The translations under genes were made by a program, and so were the position numbers. From Pseudomonas khavaziana (GTDB lineage: Bacteria; Pseudomonadota; Gammaproteobacteria; Pseudomonadales; Pseudomonadaceae): 64,000 nucleotides of DNA. The DNA lies in assembly GCF_019145205.1 (NCBI RefSeq), contig NZ_JAHSTT010000002.1, positions 372,001 to 436,000 of the forward strand. The letters run 5' to 3'. The notes under the pieces are model-generated. The model was not told the origin of the DNA and did not search any database. It saw only the letters and a program-made list of their open reading frames with translations. Shown piece by piece: positions 46,732 through 57,036 of the stretch. How positions within the stretch are numbered: position 1 is the stretch's first letter; each line of letters opens with the position of its first letter.

Positions 46732-46740
46732 GGCGCCGCC

Positions 46741-47529
46741 ATGGACTTTGAAAAATTCAGCCATCGCGTGGCGCCCTGGGTGCTGCCGATCTTGTTGTTG
46801 GCGGTGTGGCAGTTGTCAGTTTCGGCGGGTTGGCTGTCGACGCGCATCCTGCCAGCGCCGAGTGCGGTGATCGAAGCCGGAGTCAACCTGGTGGTCAGCG
46901 GCGAAATCTGGACCCACCTGGCTATCAGTGGCTGGCGTGCCGGCCTGGGCTTTGTGATCGGCGGCAGCATCGGTTTGGCCCTGGGCTTTATCACCGGGTT
47001 GTCAAAGTGGGGCGAGCGCTTGCTGGACAGCTCTGTGCAGATGATCCGTAACGTACCGCACCTGGCGCTGATTCCGCTGGTGATCCTGTGGTTCGGTATT
47101 GACGAAACCGCGAAGATTTTCCTGGTGGCTCTGGGCACGTTGTTCCCGATCTACCTGAACACCTACCACGGCATCCGCAACGTCGACCCGGCGCTGGTGG
47201 AAATGTCGCGCAGCTACGGCTTGTCCGGGTTCAGCCTGTTCTGGCAAGTGATCCTGCCGGGCGCGCTGCCGTCGATCCTGGTGGGCGTGCGTTTTGCCCT
47301 GGGCTTTATGTGGCTGACGCTGATCGTGGCGGAAACCATTTCGGCCAGCTCCGGTATCGGCTACCTGGCGATGAACGCCCGTGAATTCCTGCAAACCGAC
47401 GTGGTGGTGCTGGCCATCGTCATGTACGCCATCCTCGGCAAACTCGCCGACCTGGCCGCCCGTGGCCTGGAACGTGTGTGGCTGCGCTGGCACCCGGCTT
47501 ATCAAGTAAATAAAGGAGGTGCGGCATGA
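46741..47529 (+). CDS. ssuC: Aliphatic sulfonate ABC transporter permease
   Basis: Inner-membrane permease, 262 residues, about six membrane segments, with the EAA-type loop [24 protein letters not shown] sequence before [15 protein letters not shown]. It begins nine bases after ssuD and overlaps ssuB by four bases, preceded there by AAAGGAGGTG. Confidence 0.95.
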   Translation: MDFEKFSHRVAPWVLPILLLAVWQLSVSAGWLSTRILPAPSAVIEAGVNLVVSGEIWTHLAISGWRAGLGFVIGGSIGLALGFITGLSKWGERLLDSSVQMIRNVPHLALIPLVILWFGIDETAKIFLVALGTLFPIYLNTYHGIRNVDPALVEMSRSYGLSGFSLFWQVILPGALPSILVGVRFALGFMWLTLIVAETISASSGIGYLAMNAREFLQTDVVVLAIVMYAILGKLADLAARGLERVWLRWHPAYQVNKGGAA

Positions 47530-48332
47530 CCGCTCAACAACCTCCACGCCTGTTGAAAGGCATCCCGCTGGCGGTGCGCAAGTTGCGCAAGGCCTTTGGT
47601 GCGCGGCAAGTGCTCAAAGAAATTGATCTGCATATTCCGGCGGGGCAGTTCGTGGCCGTGGTCGGTCGCAGTGGCTGCGGCAAAAGTACCTTGCTGCGCC
47701 TGTTGGCGGGCCTGGACAAAGCCAGTGGCGGCGAGCTGCTGGCCGGCTCCGCACCGCTGCACGAGGCCATTGAAGACACGCGGTTGATGTTCCAGGAAGC
47801 GCGTTTGCTGCCGTGGAAAAAGATCATCGACAACGTCGGCCTTGGCCTCACAGGCAACTGGCGCCCTCGAGCGCTGCAAGCCTTGGAAGCGGTGGGCCTG
47901 GCCGAGCGCGCTAATGAATGGCCGGCGGCCTTGTCTGGTGGCCAGAAGCAGCGTGTGGCATTGGCCCGTGCGCTGATCCACCAACCGCGCCTGTTGCTGC
48001 TCGACGAGCCGCTGGGGGCGTTGGATGCCCTGACCCGCATCGAGATGCAGCAATTGATCGAAAACCTCTGGCAGAAGCATGGCTTTACCGTGTTGCTGGT
48101 GACCCATGATGTCAGCGAGGCCGTGGCAATTGCCGACCGGGTGATTCTGATTGAAAACGGCGAAATCGGCCTCGACCTGAATGTCGACCTGTCACGCCCA
48201 CGGGCCCGAGGTTCACATCGCCTGGCCGCACTGGAAGCCGAAGTGCTCAACCGCGTGCTGTCGCTGCCTGGTTCACCGCCGGAACCCGAACCCGTTTCAC
48301 CGCTGCCGACGCAATTGCGTTGGGCGCAATAA
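47526..48332 (+). CDS. ssuB: Aliphatic sulfonate ABC transporter ATPase
   Basis: ATPase of the sulfonate importer, 268 residues: Walker [10 protein letters not shown], signature [15 protein letters not shown], Walker [17 protein letters not shown] and the H-loop VTHDVSEA. The C-terminal tail ([19 protein letters not shown]) is proline-rich and variable. Overlap with ssuC and close spacing to ssuF show one operon. Confidence 0.96.
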   Translation: MTAQQPPRLLKGIPLAVRKLRKAFGARQVLKEIDLHIPAGQFVAVVGRSGCGKSTLLRLLAGLDKASGGELLAGSAPLHEAIEDTRLMFQEARLLPWKKIIDNVGLGLTGNWRPRALQALEAVGLAERANEWPAALSGGQKQRVALARALIHQPRLLLLDEPLGALDALTRIEMQQLIENLWQKHGFTVLLVTHDVSEAVAIADRVILIENGEIGLDLNVDLSRPRARGSHRLAALEAEVLNRVLSLPGSPPEPEPVSPLPTQLRWAQ

Positions 48333-48360
48333 CTCACTTGCCCTTAGAAGGAACAACACC

Positions 48361-48576
48361 ATGACTATCAAAGCCATTAACGTGCGTAACCAGTTCAAAG
48401 GCACCATCAAGGAAATCGTGGTCGGCGACGTGCTGTCGGAGATCGATGTGCAGACTGCGTCCGGCATTGTTACTTCGGTGATCACTACGCGTTCGGTGAA
48501 AGAGCTGGAGCTGGTGATTGGCAGTGAAGTGATTGCCTTCGTGAAATCCACTGAGGTGTCGATTGCCAAGTTGTGA
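48361..48576 (+). CDS. ssuF: Molbindin-like protein SsuF
   Basis: 71-residue single TOBE/Mop domain (INVRNQFKGTIKEIVVGDVL, then VTSVITTRSVKELELVIGSE), the fold that binds molybdate or related oxyanions as a hexamer. In P. putida the same gene ends ssuEADCBF and is needed for growth on some sulfonates, although its ligand there is unclear. AGAAGGAA precedes the ATG. A REP pair follows. Confidence 0.92.
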   Translation: MTIKAINVRNQFKGTIKEIVVGDVLSEIDVQTASGIVTSVITTRSVKELELVIGSEVIAFVKSTEVSIAKL

Positions 48577-48591
48577 TGTGTGTTGCTCTTG

Positions 48592-48694
48592 AGGCCCTTA
48601 TCGGGAGCAAGCCCCTCCCACATTTAGATCTGTGAATACATTCAAAGTGTGGGAGGGGCGGTGCGACGATTCGACTTGCTCCCGATGGGGCCGG
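48592..48694. repeat. REP pair, family A, inverted order, extended right arm
   Basis: CGGGAGCAAGCCCCTCCCAC, a 27-base spacer, then GTGGGAGGGGCGGTGCGACG with ATTCGACTTGCTCCCGAT. The spacer plus adjoining bases is the exact reverse complement of that in the pair at 49398-49498. It separates ssuF from the convergent tetR-type gene. Confidence 0.92.
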
Positions 48695-48711
48695 CCCAGC
48701 CAACACAAGGC

Positions 48712-49341
48712 TCACCGCTTGGGCAGATACGCCGGCAAATAAAGCCCCACATAAGCATCAAACACGCGCATCCCTTCCTCTGCCATACGCGGCGTGATCA
48801 GCCCATGCTGATGCACCGAGCGCGCATACACGCGGTCGCTCAGCTCCAGCGCCAGGGCAAATACATCCACGTCCTTGGGCAAGCTTGGCACTTCGAAGTG
48901 GCGGTTGAACACCTCCAGCATCAAGTCCCCCAGCTCCAGGTCATGCTGACGATCGGCCTGGGTGACTTCGGTCAGCCCGTGCTGGGCCAGGATCAACTGG
49001 CGTGCAGCGGCGTCCTGATCGTAGATGGTAAGCATGCGTTGTTCGACGATGCAGGACAGGTCGCGCCAGTGCTTGAGTGACGCATGCTCGATGGGCGCCT
49101 GGATGGCAGCACGGAAAGCGGCGTGAACGTCCGCGGTCAGTGCCTCCAGCAACGCCGGCACGCTGGCGAAGAAGTGATACACCGACGAAGGCGGAATCTG
49201 CGCCCGTTCGGCCACGCTGTAGATCGACAAACTCGCCACACCTTCGGTGGCCAGCAAGGTGCGGGCGGCATCGAGGATCGCGTCGATCCGGGCCTGGCTG
49301 CGGGCGCGGGGTTTGCGAGGTGGGGCGGGGCGGGTGGGCAT
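48712..49341 (-). CDS. TetR family transcriptional regulator
   Basis: 209 residues. The N-terminal helix-turn-helix (about 15-65: QARIDAILDAARTLLATEG, then IYSVAERAQIPPSSVYHFF) is typical TetR; the helical C-terminal domain binds an unknown ligand. The start MPTRPAPPRKPRARSQ is basic and proline-rich. The gene is framed by two REP pairs and has no obvious target beside it; it may control the adjacent glutamine-synthetase-like gene or act elsewhere. Confidence 0.88.
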   Translation of the reverse strand: MPTRPAPPRKPRARSQARIDAILDAARTLLATEGVASLSIYSVAERAQIPPSSVYHFFASVPALLEALTADVHAAFRAAIQAPIEHASLKHWRDLSCIVEQRMLTIYDQDAAARQLILAQHGLTEVTQADRQHDLELGDLMLEVFNRHFEVPSLPKDVDVFALALELSDRVYARSVHQHGLITPRMAEEGMRVFDAYVGLYLPAYLPKR

Positions 49342-49397
49342 GGAAGTCTCCTACAAGGCAGCGGGCATTGTATGAGCAGGGAGGTGTGTTGTCTGCC

Positions 49398-49498
49398 AGG
49401 CCGCCATCGGGAGCAAGCCCCTCCCACACTTTGAATGTATTCACAGATCTAAATGTGGGAGGGGCGGTGCGACGATTCGACTTGCTCCCGATGAGGCC
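49398..49498. repeat. REP pair, family A, extended right arm
   Basis: GGCCGCCATCGGGAGCAAGC and CCCTCCCAC, a spacer, then GTGGGAGGGGCGGTGCGACG and ATTCGACTTGCTCCCGATGA. Its spacer region reads as the exact reverse complement of the one at 48.6 kb, while the arms keep the same order. Confidence 0.92.
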
Positions 49499-49523
49499 AA
49501 TTCGGCCTCCCGGAATAAGCCCA

Positions 49524-49561
49524 TAAAAAAGCGCCACAGACCCTAAGCCTGTGGCGCTTCT
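49524..49561 (-). terminator. Terminator of the first polyamine ligase gene
   Basis: AAGCGCCACAG (49529-49539) and CTGTGGCGCTT (49549-49559) form an 11-base stem; on the minus strand it is followed by a run of six T. It lies 17 bases beyond the stop of the gene. Confidence 0.93.
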
Positions 49562-49577
49562 TCAATGCCGCAACCGC

Positions 49578-50954
49578 TTACACGGTATGCAGGTACCAGT
49601 TGTACTCGAGGTCGGAGATGGAGTGTTCAAACTCCTCCAGCTCACTTTCCTTACAGGCTACAAAGATATCGATGTATTTAGGATCGATGTACTTGGCCAT
49701 CACCTCGCTGTCGTCCAACTCACGCAGGGCATCGCGCAAGTTGTTCGGCAGGCTTTGCTCGTTCTGCTCGTAGCTGTTGCCTTCCACCGGTGCGCCTGGC
49801 TCGATCTTGTTGGTCAGGCCGTGGTGCACGCCCGCCAGCACCGAAGCCATCAGCAGGTAAGGGTTGGCATCGGCACCGGCCACGCGGTGTTCGATACGCA
49901 CGGCATCGGAAGAGCCGGTGGGTACGCGAATCGCTACGGTGCGGTTGTCCAGGCCCCAGCACGGCGAATTGGGCACGTAGAACTGTGCGCCGAAACGACG
50001 GTAGGAGTTGACGTTGGGGCACAGGAACGCCATCTGGGCGGGCAGGGTCTCCAGCACACCGCCGATTGCGTGACGCAATGCGGCGTTCTGCTCGGGATCC
50101 TCGCTGGCAAAGATGTTCTTGCCGTCCTTGTCCAGAATGGAGATATGCACGTGCAAGCCGTTGCCTGCCTGGCCTGGGTAAGGCTTGGCCATGAAGGTGG
50201 TGTCCATCTCATGGTCGTAGGCGATGTTCTTGATCAGGCGCTTGAGCAGTACCGCGTAGTCGCAAGCCTTGATCGGATCGGCGACGTGGTGCAGGTTCAC
50301 TTCGAACTGCGCCGGGGCGCTTTCCTTGACGATGGCGTCGGCCGGAATGCCTTGCTCCTTGGCACCTTCCAGGATGTCCTGGAGGCAGTCGACGTATTCG
50401 TCGAGGTCGTCGATCAGGTAGACCTGTGTCGAGTGCGGGCGTTTGCCGGAAATAGGCGAGCGGGGCGGTTGTGGGCGGCCGTTCACGTTCTCCTGGTCGA
50501 TCAGGTAGAACTCAAGCTCGAAGGCGGCGCAGATGGTCAGGCCGAGGTCGTCAAACTTGCTTACAACTTGGCGGAGCACTTCGCGCGGATCGGCGAAGAA
50601 AGGTTCACCTTCAAGTTCGTGCATGGTCATCAGCAGCTGCGCGGTAGGGCGCTTTTGCCAGGGTTCATTGCACAGGGTGTCGGGGATTGGATAACAGATT
50701 CGGTCAGCATCACCGATGTCCAGGCCCAGGCCGGTGCTTTCCACCGTCGAGCCGTTGATATCCAGGGCAAATAAAGAGGCAGGCAGGTTAATGCCCTTCT
50801 CGTAAACCTTGTGGAGGCTGGTGCGTTCGATGCGCTTACCGCGCACCACACCATTCATATCCGCAATTAGAAGGTCTACGTACAGAACCTCAGGATGATC
50901 CTTAAGGAACGCGTTCGCTTCGTTAAGCTGAACGGCACGCGGGGGTACCGACAT
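49578..50954 (-). CDS. spuI: Gamma-glutamylpolyamine synthetase (SpuI-like)
   Basis: Glutamine-synthetase-family ligase that joins glutamate to putrescine or another polyamine, the entry of the gamma-glutamyl route. The 458 residues show ICAAFELEFYLI (metal-binding Glu), HVADPIKACDYAVLLKRLIK, then DTTFMAKPYPGQAGNGLHVH and NSYRRFGAQFYVPNSPCWG. It lacks the adenylylation motif of assimilatory GlnA. It is divergent from a paralogue at 51564; in P. aeruginosa the paralogues are named spuI and spuB. Confidence 0.88.
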   Translation of the reverse strand: MSVPPRAVQLNEANAFLKDHPEVLYVDLLIADMNGVVRGKRIERTSLHKVYEKGINLPASLFALDINGSTVESTGLGLDIGDADRICYPIPDTLCNEPWQKRPTAQLLMTMHELEGEPFFADPREVLRQVVSKFDDLGLTICAAFELEFYLIDQENVNGRPQPPRSPISGKRPHSTQVYLIDDLDEYVDCLQDILEGAKEQGIPADAIVKESAPAQFEVNLHHVADPIKACDYAVLLKRLIKNIAYDHEMDTTFMAKPYPGQAGNGLHVHISILDKDGKNIFASEDPEQNAALRHAIGGVLETLPAQMAFLCPNVNSYRRFGAQFYVPNSPCWGLDNRTVAIRVPTGSSDAVRIEHRVAGADANPYLLMASVLAGVHHGLTNKIEPGAPVEGNSYEQNEQSLPNNLRDALRELDDSEVMAKYIDPKYIDIFVACKESELEEFEHSISDLEYNWYLHTV

Positions 50955-51041
50955 GATGCAACACCTTTGTTGTTAAAAATATCAATCATTGATCTTTTCT
51001 GGTTTCAGTCAACCCGAACGGCATGCCGAAGTCAAGCGAGG

Positions 51042-51079
51042 GCTTTTTTGCCCTAAAAAAGCGCCGTGAGGGCTTTTTT
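51042..51079. promoter_or_regulatory. Three-segment alternative stem region
   Basis: GCTTTTTT (51042-51049), AAAAAAGC (51055-51062) and GCTTTTTT (51072-51079): the middle segment can pair with either flank, so the two stems exclude each other. AGGGC/GCCCT gives a further alternative in the first. The region is in the 5' flank of the minus-strand ligase gene. Regulatory function is inferred. Confidence 0.35.
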
Positions 51080-51431
51080 GCGGGGTTTTGGGGCGGTTTT
51101 CCGGGTTTGATGTGCTTGGGACTCGCAAGCTTGAGCGGGCCGTGTTGTATTTTTTACGGGGGTGTTGTGTAAAAAAATGAACAAGGCTAAGCTCGATTCA
51201 AACCCATAACAGCAATAATACCGGGGTGCTTCATGTTTCTCCTGCCGCCACTTGGCGTCTTGGCCTGCTCCAGTCGGGCTTTTTCACCCGTTCACGTGTC
51301 CTGCGTAAACGCCTGCGCCCCGGTCAATATTCTTGACGCCCGGGCCGATCTCTTCTTTGCTCCTTCAATGCCCTCGAATTTGCCTCTCAATGGCTTGCGC
51401 CTGCGGGGTTGCTCATGATTCTGCACAAGTT

Positions 51432-51446
51432 TGGCGTGAGGAATGC
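51432..51446 (+). promoter_or_regulatory. Candidate sigma-54 promoter of spuB
   Basis: TGGCGTGAGGAATGC has GG and GC exactly ten bases apart, as required for sigma-54 (TGGCAC-N5-TTGC), with two deviations. It lies 117 bases before the spuB start. Nitrogen- or carbon-starvation control by NtrC/CbrB would suit a polyamine-catabolic gene. Confidence 0.4.
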
Positions 51447-51563
51447 AACGCTGCAGCAAATGGCAGGTAAGCTCCTACCCTGAATGTAAAAACGACGCGG
51501 ATGCTGCGTCAACCAACGCCTGGCCTTTTAATGGATGCCAGGAAACCCAGCCCAGAGGCATTT

Positions 51564-52922
51564 ATGAGTAACAACCTCGACCAGCTCACCGATTGGTTGA
51601 AAGACCACAAGATCACAGAAGTCGAATGCATGATTGGCGACCTCACCGGCATCACCCGGGGCAAGATCTCGCCGACCAACAAGTTCATCGCCGAAAAAGG
51701 CATGCGCCTGCCCGAGAGCGTTCTGTTGCAGACCGTGACCGGCGACTATGTCGAAGATGACATCTATTACGAATTGCTCGACCCGGCCGATATCGACATG
51801 ATCTGCCGCCCCGACCAGAACGCGGTATTCCTGGTGCCATGGGCCATCGAGCCGACCGCCCAGGTGATCCACGACACCTACGACAAGCAAGGCAACCCGA
51901 TCGAGCTGTCGCCTCGCAACGTACTCAAGAAAGTCCTCAAGCTCTACTCCGACCGCGGCTGGCAGCCCATCGTGGCGCCGGAGATGGAGTTCTACCTGAC
52001 CAAGCGCTGCGAAGACCCGGACTTCCCGCTGCAGCCGCCGATTGGCCGTTCCGGCCGCCCGGAAACCGGTCGCCAGTCCTTCTCTATAGAAGCCGCCAAC
52101 GAATTCGACCCATTGTTCGAAGACGTCTACGACTGGTGCGAACTGCAGGAACTGGACCTTGACACCCTGATCCACGAGGACGGCACGGCGCAGATGGAAA
52201 TCAACTTCCGTCATGGCGATGCCTTGTCCCTGGCCGACCAGATCCTGGTGTTCAAGCGCACCATGCGTGAAGCCGCGCTCAAGCACGATGTGGCCGCCAC
52301 CTTCATGGCCAAGCCGATGACCGGCGAGCCCGGCAGCGCGATGCACCTGCACCAGAGCATCATCGACATCGCCACCGGCAAGAACGTGTTCTCCAATGAA
52401 GACGGGACCATGAGCCAGCTGTTCCTCAACCACATTGGCGGCCTGCAGAAATTCATCCCCGAGTTGCTGCCGTTGTTTGCTCCCAACGTGAACTCATTCC
52501 GCCGCTTCCTGCCCGATACCTCGGCGCCGGTAAACGTGGAGTGGGGCGAAGAAAACCGCACCGTCGGCCTGCGCGTACCGGATGCCGGCCCGCAGAACCG
52601 CCGCGTGGAGAACCGCCTGCCGGGCGCCGATGCCAACCCCTACCTGGCGATTGCCGCCAGCCTGCTGTGCGGCTACATCGGCATGGTCGAAGGCCACAAC
52701 CCGAGCGCGCCTGTAGTGGGCCGTGGTTATGAGCGGCGCAATCTGCGCTTGCCGTTGACCATCGAAGACGCCCTGGAGCGTATGGAAAACAGCAAGACCA
52801 TCGAGAAATACTTGGGGCAGAAATTCATCACAGGCTACGTCGCGGTCAAGCGGGCCGAGCATGAAAACTTCAAGCGCGTGATCAGTTCGTGGGAGCGGGA
52901 ATTCCTGCTCTTCGCCGTCTGA
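51564..52922 (+). CDS. spuB: Gamma-glutamylpolyamine synthetase (SpuB-like)
   Basis: Glutamine-synthetase-family ligase, 452 residues, paralogous to the divergent gene. Motifs: ECMIGDLTGITRGKISPTNK, APEMEFYLT, AATFMAKPMTGEPGSAMHLH, and NSFRRFLPDTSAPVNVEWGE with ENRTVGLRVP. The start at 51564 has AGAGGC before it; two upstream in-frame ATGs were rejected. spuC follows after 58 bases, so it is part of the operon that runs to spuH or at least to spuC. Confidence 0.9.
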   Translation: MSNNLDQLTDWLKDHKITEVECMIGDLTGITRGKISPTNKFIAEKGMRLPESVLLQTVTGDYVEDDIYYELLDPADIDMICRPDQNAVFLVPWAIEPTAQVIHDTYDKQGNPIELSPRNVLKKVLKLYSDRGWQPIVAPEMEFYLTKRCEDPDFPLQPPIGRSGRPETGRQSFSIEAANEFDPLFEDVYDWCELQELDLDTLIHEDGTAQMEINFRHGDALSLADQILVFKRTMREAALKHDVAATFMAKPMTGEPGSAMHLHQSIIDIATGKNVFSNEDGTMSQLFLNHIGGLQKFIPELLPLFAPNVNSFRRFLPDTSAPVNVEWGEENRTVGLRVPDAGPQNRRVENRLPGADANPYLAIAASLLCGYIGMVEGHNPSAPVVGRGYERRNLRLPLTIEDALERMENSKTIEKYLGQKFITGYVAVKRAEHENFKRVISSWEREFLLFAV

Positions 52923-52980
52923 TGCGCCGGGCGCGTCGTAGGAAAGACGCGCCTTCACCTGAAAAGTCTAGGAGATTGGT

Positions 52981-54345
52981 ATGTCCAGCAACAACCCGCA
53001 AACCCGTGAATGGCAAGCCTTGAGCAATGATCACCACCTGGCGCCGTTCAGCGACTTCAAGCAATTGAAAGAGAAAGGCCCACGGATCATCACCAAAGCC
53101 CACGGCGTTTACCTGTGGGACAGCGAAGGCAACAAGATCCTCGACGGCATGGCCGGCCTGTGGTGCGTGGCGATCGGTTACGGTCGCGATGAACTGGCCG
53201 ATGCCGCCGCCAAGCAGATGAAAGAGCTGCCTTACTACAACCTGTTCTTCCAGACCGCGCACCCGCCGGTGCTGGAGCTGGCCAAGGCGATTTCCGACAT
53301 CGCACCGGCTGGCATGAACCACGTGTTCTTCACCGGCTCCGGCTCCGAAGGCAACGACACCATGTTGCGCATGGTCCGCCACTACTGGGCGATCAAGGGC
53401 CAGCCGAACAAGAAGACCATCATTGCCCGCAAGAATGGCTACCACGGCTCCACCGTGGCCGGCGCCAGCCTGGGCGGCATGACCTATATGCATGAACAGG
53501 GCGACTTGCCGATCCCGGGCATCACCCATATCGCCCAGCCATATTGGTTTGGCGAAGGCGGCGACATGAGCCCCGATGAGTTCGGTGTGTGGGCGGCCAA
53601 CCAGTTGGAAGAGAAGATCCTGGAACTGGGCGTGGACAACGTCGGTGCCTTTATTGCCGAGCCAATCCAGGGCGCCGGCGGCGTGATCGTGCCGCCAGCC
53701 ACCTACTGGCCGCGCATCAAGGAAATCCTCGCCAAGTACGACATCCTGTTTGTTGCCGACGAAGTGATCTGCGGTTTTGGCCGTACCGGTGAGTGGTTTG
53801 GTAGCGATTTCTACGATCTCAAGCCGCACATGATGACCATCGCCAAGGGCCTGACCTCGGGCTACATCCCCATGGGTGGCTTGATCGTGCGCGACGAAGT
53901 GGTCGAGGTGCTGAATGAAGGCGGCGATTTCAACCACGGTTTCACCTATTCCGGTCACCCGGTAGCGGCGGCGGTGGCCCTGGAAAACATCCGCATCATG
54001 CGCGACGAAAAAATCGTTAACCGTGTTCAGGATGAAACGGCACCGTATTTGCAGAAACGTCTGCGGGAACTGGCAGATCACCCACTGGTGGGCGAAGTGC
54101 GCGGCGTGGGCATGCTCGGTGCGATTGAGCTGGTTCAGGACAAGGCTACGCGCAAGCGTTATGAAGGCAAGGGCGTCGGCATGATCTGCCGAACCTTCTG
54201 CTTCGAGAATGGCCTGATCATGCGTGCCGTGGGCGACACCATGATCATTTCGCCGCCATTGGTGATCAGCAAGGCTGAAATTGACGAGCTGGTCAGCAAG
54301 GCTCGCCAGTGCCTGGACCTGACCTTGGCGGCATTGCAGGGCTAA
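52981..54345 (+). CDS. spuC: Putrescine-pyruvate aminotransferase
   Basis: Class III PLP aminotransferase, 454 residues, deaminating putrescine (and other polyamines) to 4-aminobutanal with pyruvate. Visible are FTGSGSEGNDTMLRMVRHYW, ADEVICGFGRTGEWFG and the PLP lysine K289 in MTIAKGLTSGYIPMGG. AGGAG (in TAGGAGATTGGT) precedes the ATG. It belongs with the ligase gene upstream and the importer downstream. Confidence 0.93.
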   Translation: MSSNNPQTREWQALSNDHHLAPFSDFKQLKEKGPRIITKAHGVYLWDSEGNKILDGMAGLWCVAIGYGRDELADAAAKQMKELPYYNLFFQTAHPPVLELAKAISDIAPAGMNHVFFTGSGSEGNDTMLRMVRHYWAIKGQPNKKTIIARKNGYHGSTVAGASLGGMTYMHEQGDLPIPGITHIAQPYWFGEGGDMSPDEFGVWAANQLEEKILELGVDNVGAFIAEPIQGAGGVIVPPATYWPRIKEILAKYDILFVADEVICGFGRTGEWFGSDFYDLKPHMMTIAKGLTSGYIPMGGLIVRDEVVEVLNEGGDFNHGFTYSGHPVAAAVALENIRIMRDEKIVNRVQDETAPYLQKRLRELADHPLVGEVRGVGMLGAIELVQDKATRKRYEGKGVGMICRTFCFENGLIMRAVGDTMIISPPLVISKAEIDELVSKARQCLDLTLAALQG

Positions 54346-54357
54346 GTGCTAGGCTCA

Positions 54358-54386
54358 GTGCGCAGCGGCGTTCGGGCGCTGCGCAC
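54358..54386 (+). promoter_or_regulatory. Hairpin between spuC and spuD
   Basis: GTGCGCAGCG and CGCTGCGCAC are perfect 10-base arms around a 9-base loop, 12 bases after spuC. No T-run follows, so it is more likely an mRNA-stability or processing element than a terminator. Confidence 0.55.
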
Positions 54387-54525
54387 CGGGCAGTTATATG
54401 TGAGGCTTTGGTTGAAAGCCGGCCTCGGAACTTGCCAGACTGTCGCCCTGTTTTGTTGCCCTTTGGCTGGGCCGTAAAACATATAAAGCTTGTGGCCCAA
54501 AAAGAAAAAATCGGAGCATCACCCA

Positions 54526-55635
54526 ATGAAGGCATTAGGTTTGAAAAACGCTGGCAAGACCCTCCTCGCCTTGTCGCTGATGGGCGCAATGGCGGGCGCG
54601 GCCCAGGCAGACAGTAAAGTGCTGCACGTCTATAACTGGTCCGACTATATTGCACCGGACACCATCGCCAACTTTGAAAAAGAGTCGGGCATCAAGGTGG
54701 TGTACGACGTGTTCGACAGCAACGAGACCCTGGAGGCCAAGTTGCTGGCAGGCAAGTCCGGCTACGACATTGTCGTGCCGTCCAACAACTTCCTGGCCAA
54801 GCAGATCAAGGCCGGTGTGTATCAGGAACTGGATACGTCCAAGCTGCCTAACTACAGCAACCTGAACAAATCCCTGCTCAAGGCCGTGTCGGTCAGCGAC
54901 CCGGATAACAAGCACGCGTTCCCGTATATGTGGGGCTCGATCGGCATCGGCTACAACCCGGAGAAGGTCAAGGCTGCGCTGGGCGTGGACAAGATCGATT
55001 CATGGGATGTGCTGATGAAGCCGGAAAACATCGCCAAGCTGAAAAGCTGCGGCGTAAGCTTCCTCGACTCGCCAACCGAAATGCTGCCGATTGCGCTGCA
55101 TTACCTGGGCCTGCCGACCGACAGCCAGAAGAAAGCCGATCTCAAGCAGGCCGAAGACCTGTTCTTGAAGATCCGTCCTTCGATCGGCTATTTCCACTCG
55201 TCCAAGTACATTTCCGACCTTGCCAACGGCAACATCTGCGTGGCCGTGGGTTACTCGGGTGACATTCAGCAGGCCAAGTCCCGTGCGGCTGAAGCCGGTG
55301 GCAAAGTGAAAGTGGCGTACGACATTCCGAAAGAAGGCGCTGGCAGCTTCTTCGACATGGTTGCCATCCCCAAGGATGCCGAAAACGTCGAAGCGGCTTA
55401 CACCTTCATGAACTACCTGCTCAAGCCCGAAGTCATGGCGTCGATCACCAACAGCGTGCGCTTCCCGAACGGTAACGAGAAGGCCACCGCATTGGTGGAC
55501 AAAGACATCACCAGCGACCCGGGCATCTACCCGTCGGCGGACGTGCAGGCCAAGCTCTACGCGATTGCCGACCTGCCGGCTGCAACCCAGCGTGAAATGA
55601 CACGCAGCTGGACCAAGATCAAGTCGGGTAAATAA
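54526..55635 (+). CDS. spuD: Putrescine/polyamine ABC transporter binding protein
   Basis: PotF-type periplasmic receptor, 369 residues. Signal peptide [20 protein letters not shown] ending [37 protein letters not shown] and [20 protein letters not shown] are family regions. In P. aeruginosa SpuD prefers putrescine and SpuE spermidine. GGAG precedes the ATG. A REP pair separates it from its paralogue spuE. Confidence 0.93.
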   Translation: MKALGLKNAGKTLLALSLMGAMAGAAQADSKVLHVYNWSDYIAPDTIANFEKESGIKVVYDVFDSNETLEAKLLAGKSGYDIVVPSNNFLAKQIKAGVYQELDTSKLPNYSNLNKSLLKAVSVSDPDNKHAFPYMWGSIGIGYNPEKVKAALGVDKIDSWDVLMKPENIAKLKSCGVSFLDSPTEMLPIALHYLGLPTDSQKKADLKQAEDLFLKIRPSIGYFHSSKYISDLANGNICVAVGYSGDIQQAKSRAAEAGGKVKVAYDIPKEGAGSFFDMVAIPKDAENVEAAYTFMNYLLKPEVMASITNSVRFPNGNEKATALVDKDITSDPGIYPSADVQAKLYAIADLPAATQREMTRSWTKIKSGK

Positions 55636-55646
55636 GGCTAGGAACC

Positions 55647-55746
55647 TGTAGGAGCGAGCTCGCTCGCGAAAATCGTCAACGATAACGCGGGACCTCTGAT
55701 AGCCCGCGTTGCCTGTGAGTTCTTCGCGAGCAAGCTCGCTCCTACA
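55647..55746. repeat. REP pair, family B, between spuD and spuE
   Basis: TGTAGGAGCGAGCTCGCTCG and the inverse around a spacer beginning ATCGTCAACGATAACGCG. It lies inside the polyamine operon and probably protects the abundant spuD message. Confidence 0.93.
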
Positions 55747-55863
55747 AACAGCGGCAACCGTACAGAAAATAAATGACAGAAAGTTTTGCCGGATCGGTTT
55801 ATCGAGGGTAAGTTGCGCGCCGGTTTTGTTGCCGGGCAACAACTCTAAGGCCCAACTATTTAA

Positions 55864-56970
<1,107 letters not shown>

Positions 56971-56986
56971 GGCTCAAACTATCCTG

Positions 56987-57023
56987 GGTTCGCCCGCCTA
57001 AGGCGAACCGCACCGTTTTTTTT
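56987..57023 (+). terminator. Partial terminator between spuE and spuF
   Basis: GGTTCGCC and GGCGAACC form an 8-base stem, with a run of eight T starting six bases later. Its place inside the operon suggests attenuation that keeps binding-protein levels above those of the permease subunits. Confidence 0.6.
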
Positions 57024-57036
57024 GGGAGTTTCGTAA

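Larger units (their letters stand above)
50955..51563. other. 609-base divergent polyamine regulatory region
   Basis: Separates two gamma-glutamylpolyamine synthetase genes. It holds alternative stems at 51042-51079, a sigma-54-like promoter at 51432-51446, and an ORF of 61 codons (51233-51418) that lacks a good ribosome-binding site. A spuA-type amidotransferase gene, present in P. aeruginosa, is absent. Confidence 0.6.

Noticed and set aside
49551..50774. 407-codon plus-strand frame opposite the first polyamine ligase gene
   Set aside because: Shadow frame of a conserved glutamine-synthetase-family gene.
51233..51418. 61-codon ORF in the polyamine divergent gap
   Set aside because: Cys/Pro/Leu-rich product without a family or a good ribosome-binding site; kept only as a note on the gap.
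52882..54081. 399-codon minus-strand frame opposite spuC
   Set aside because: Shadow frame; spuC on the plus strand carries all aminotransferase motifs.
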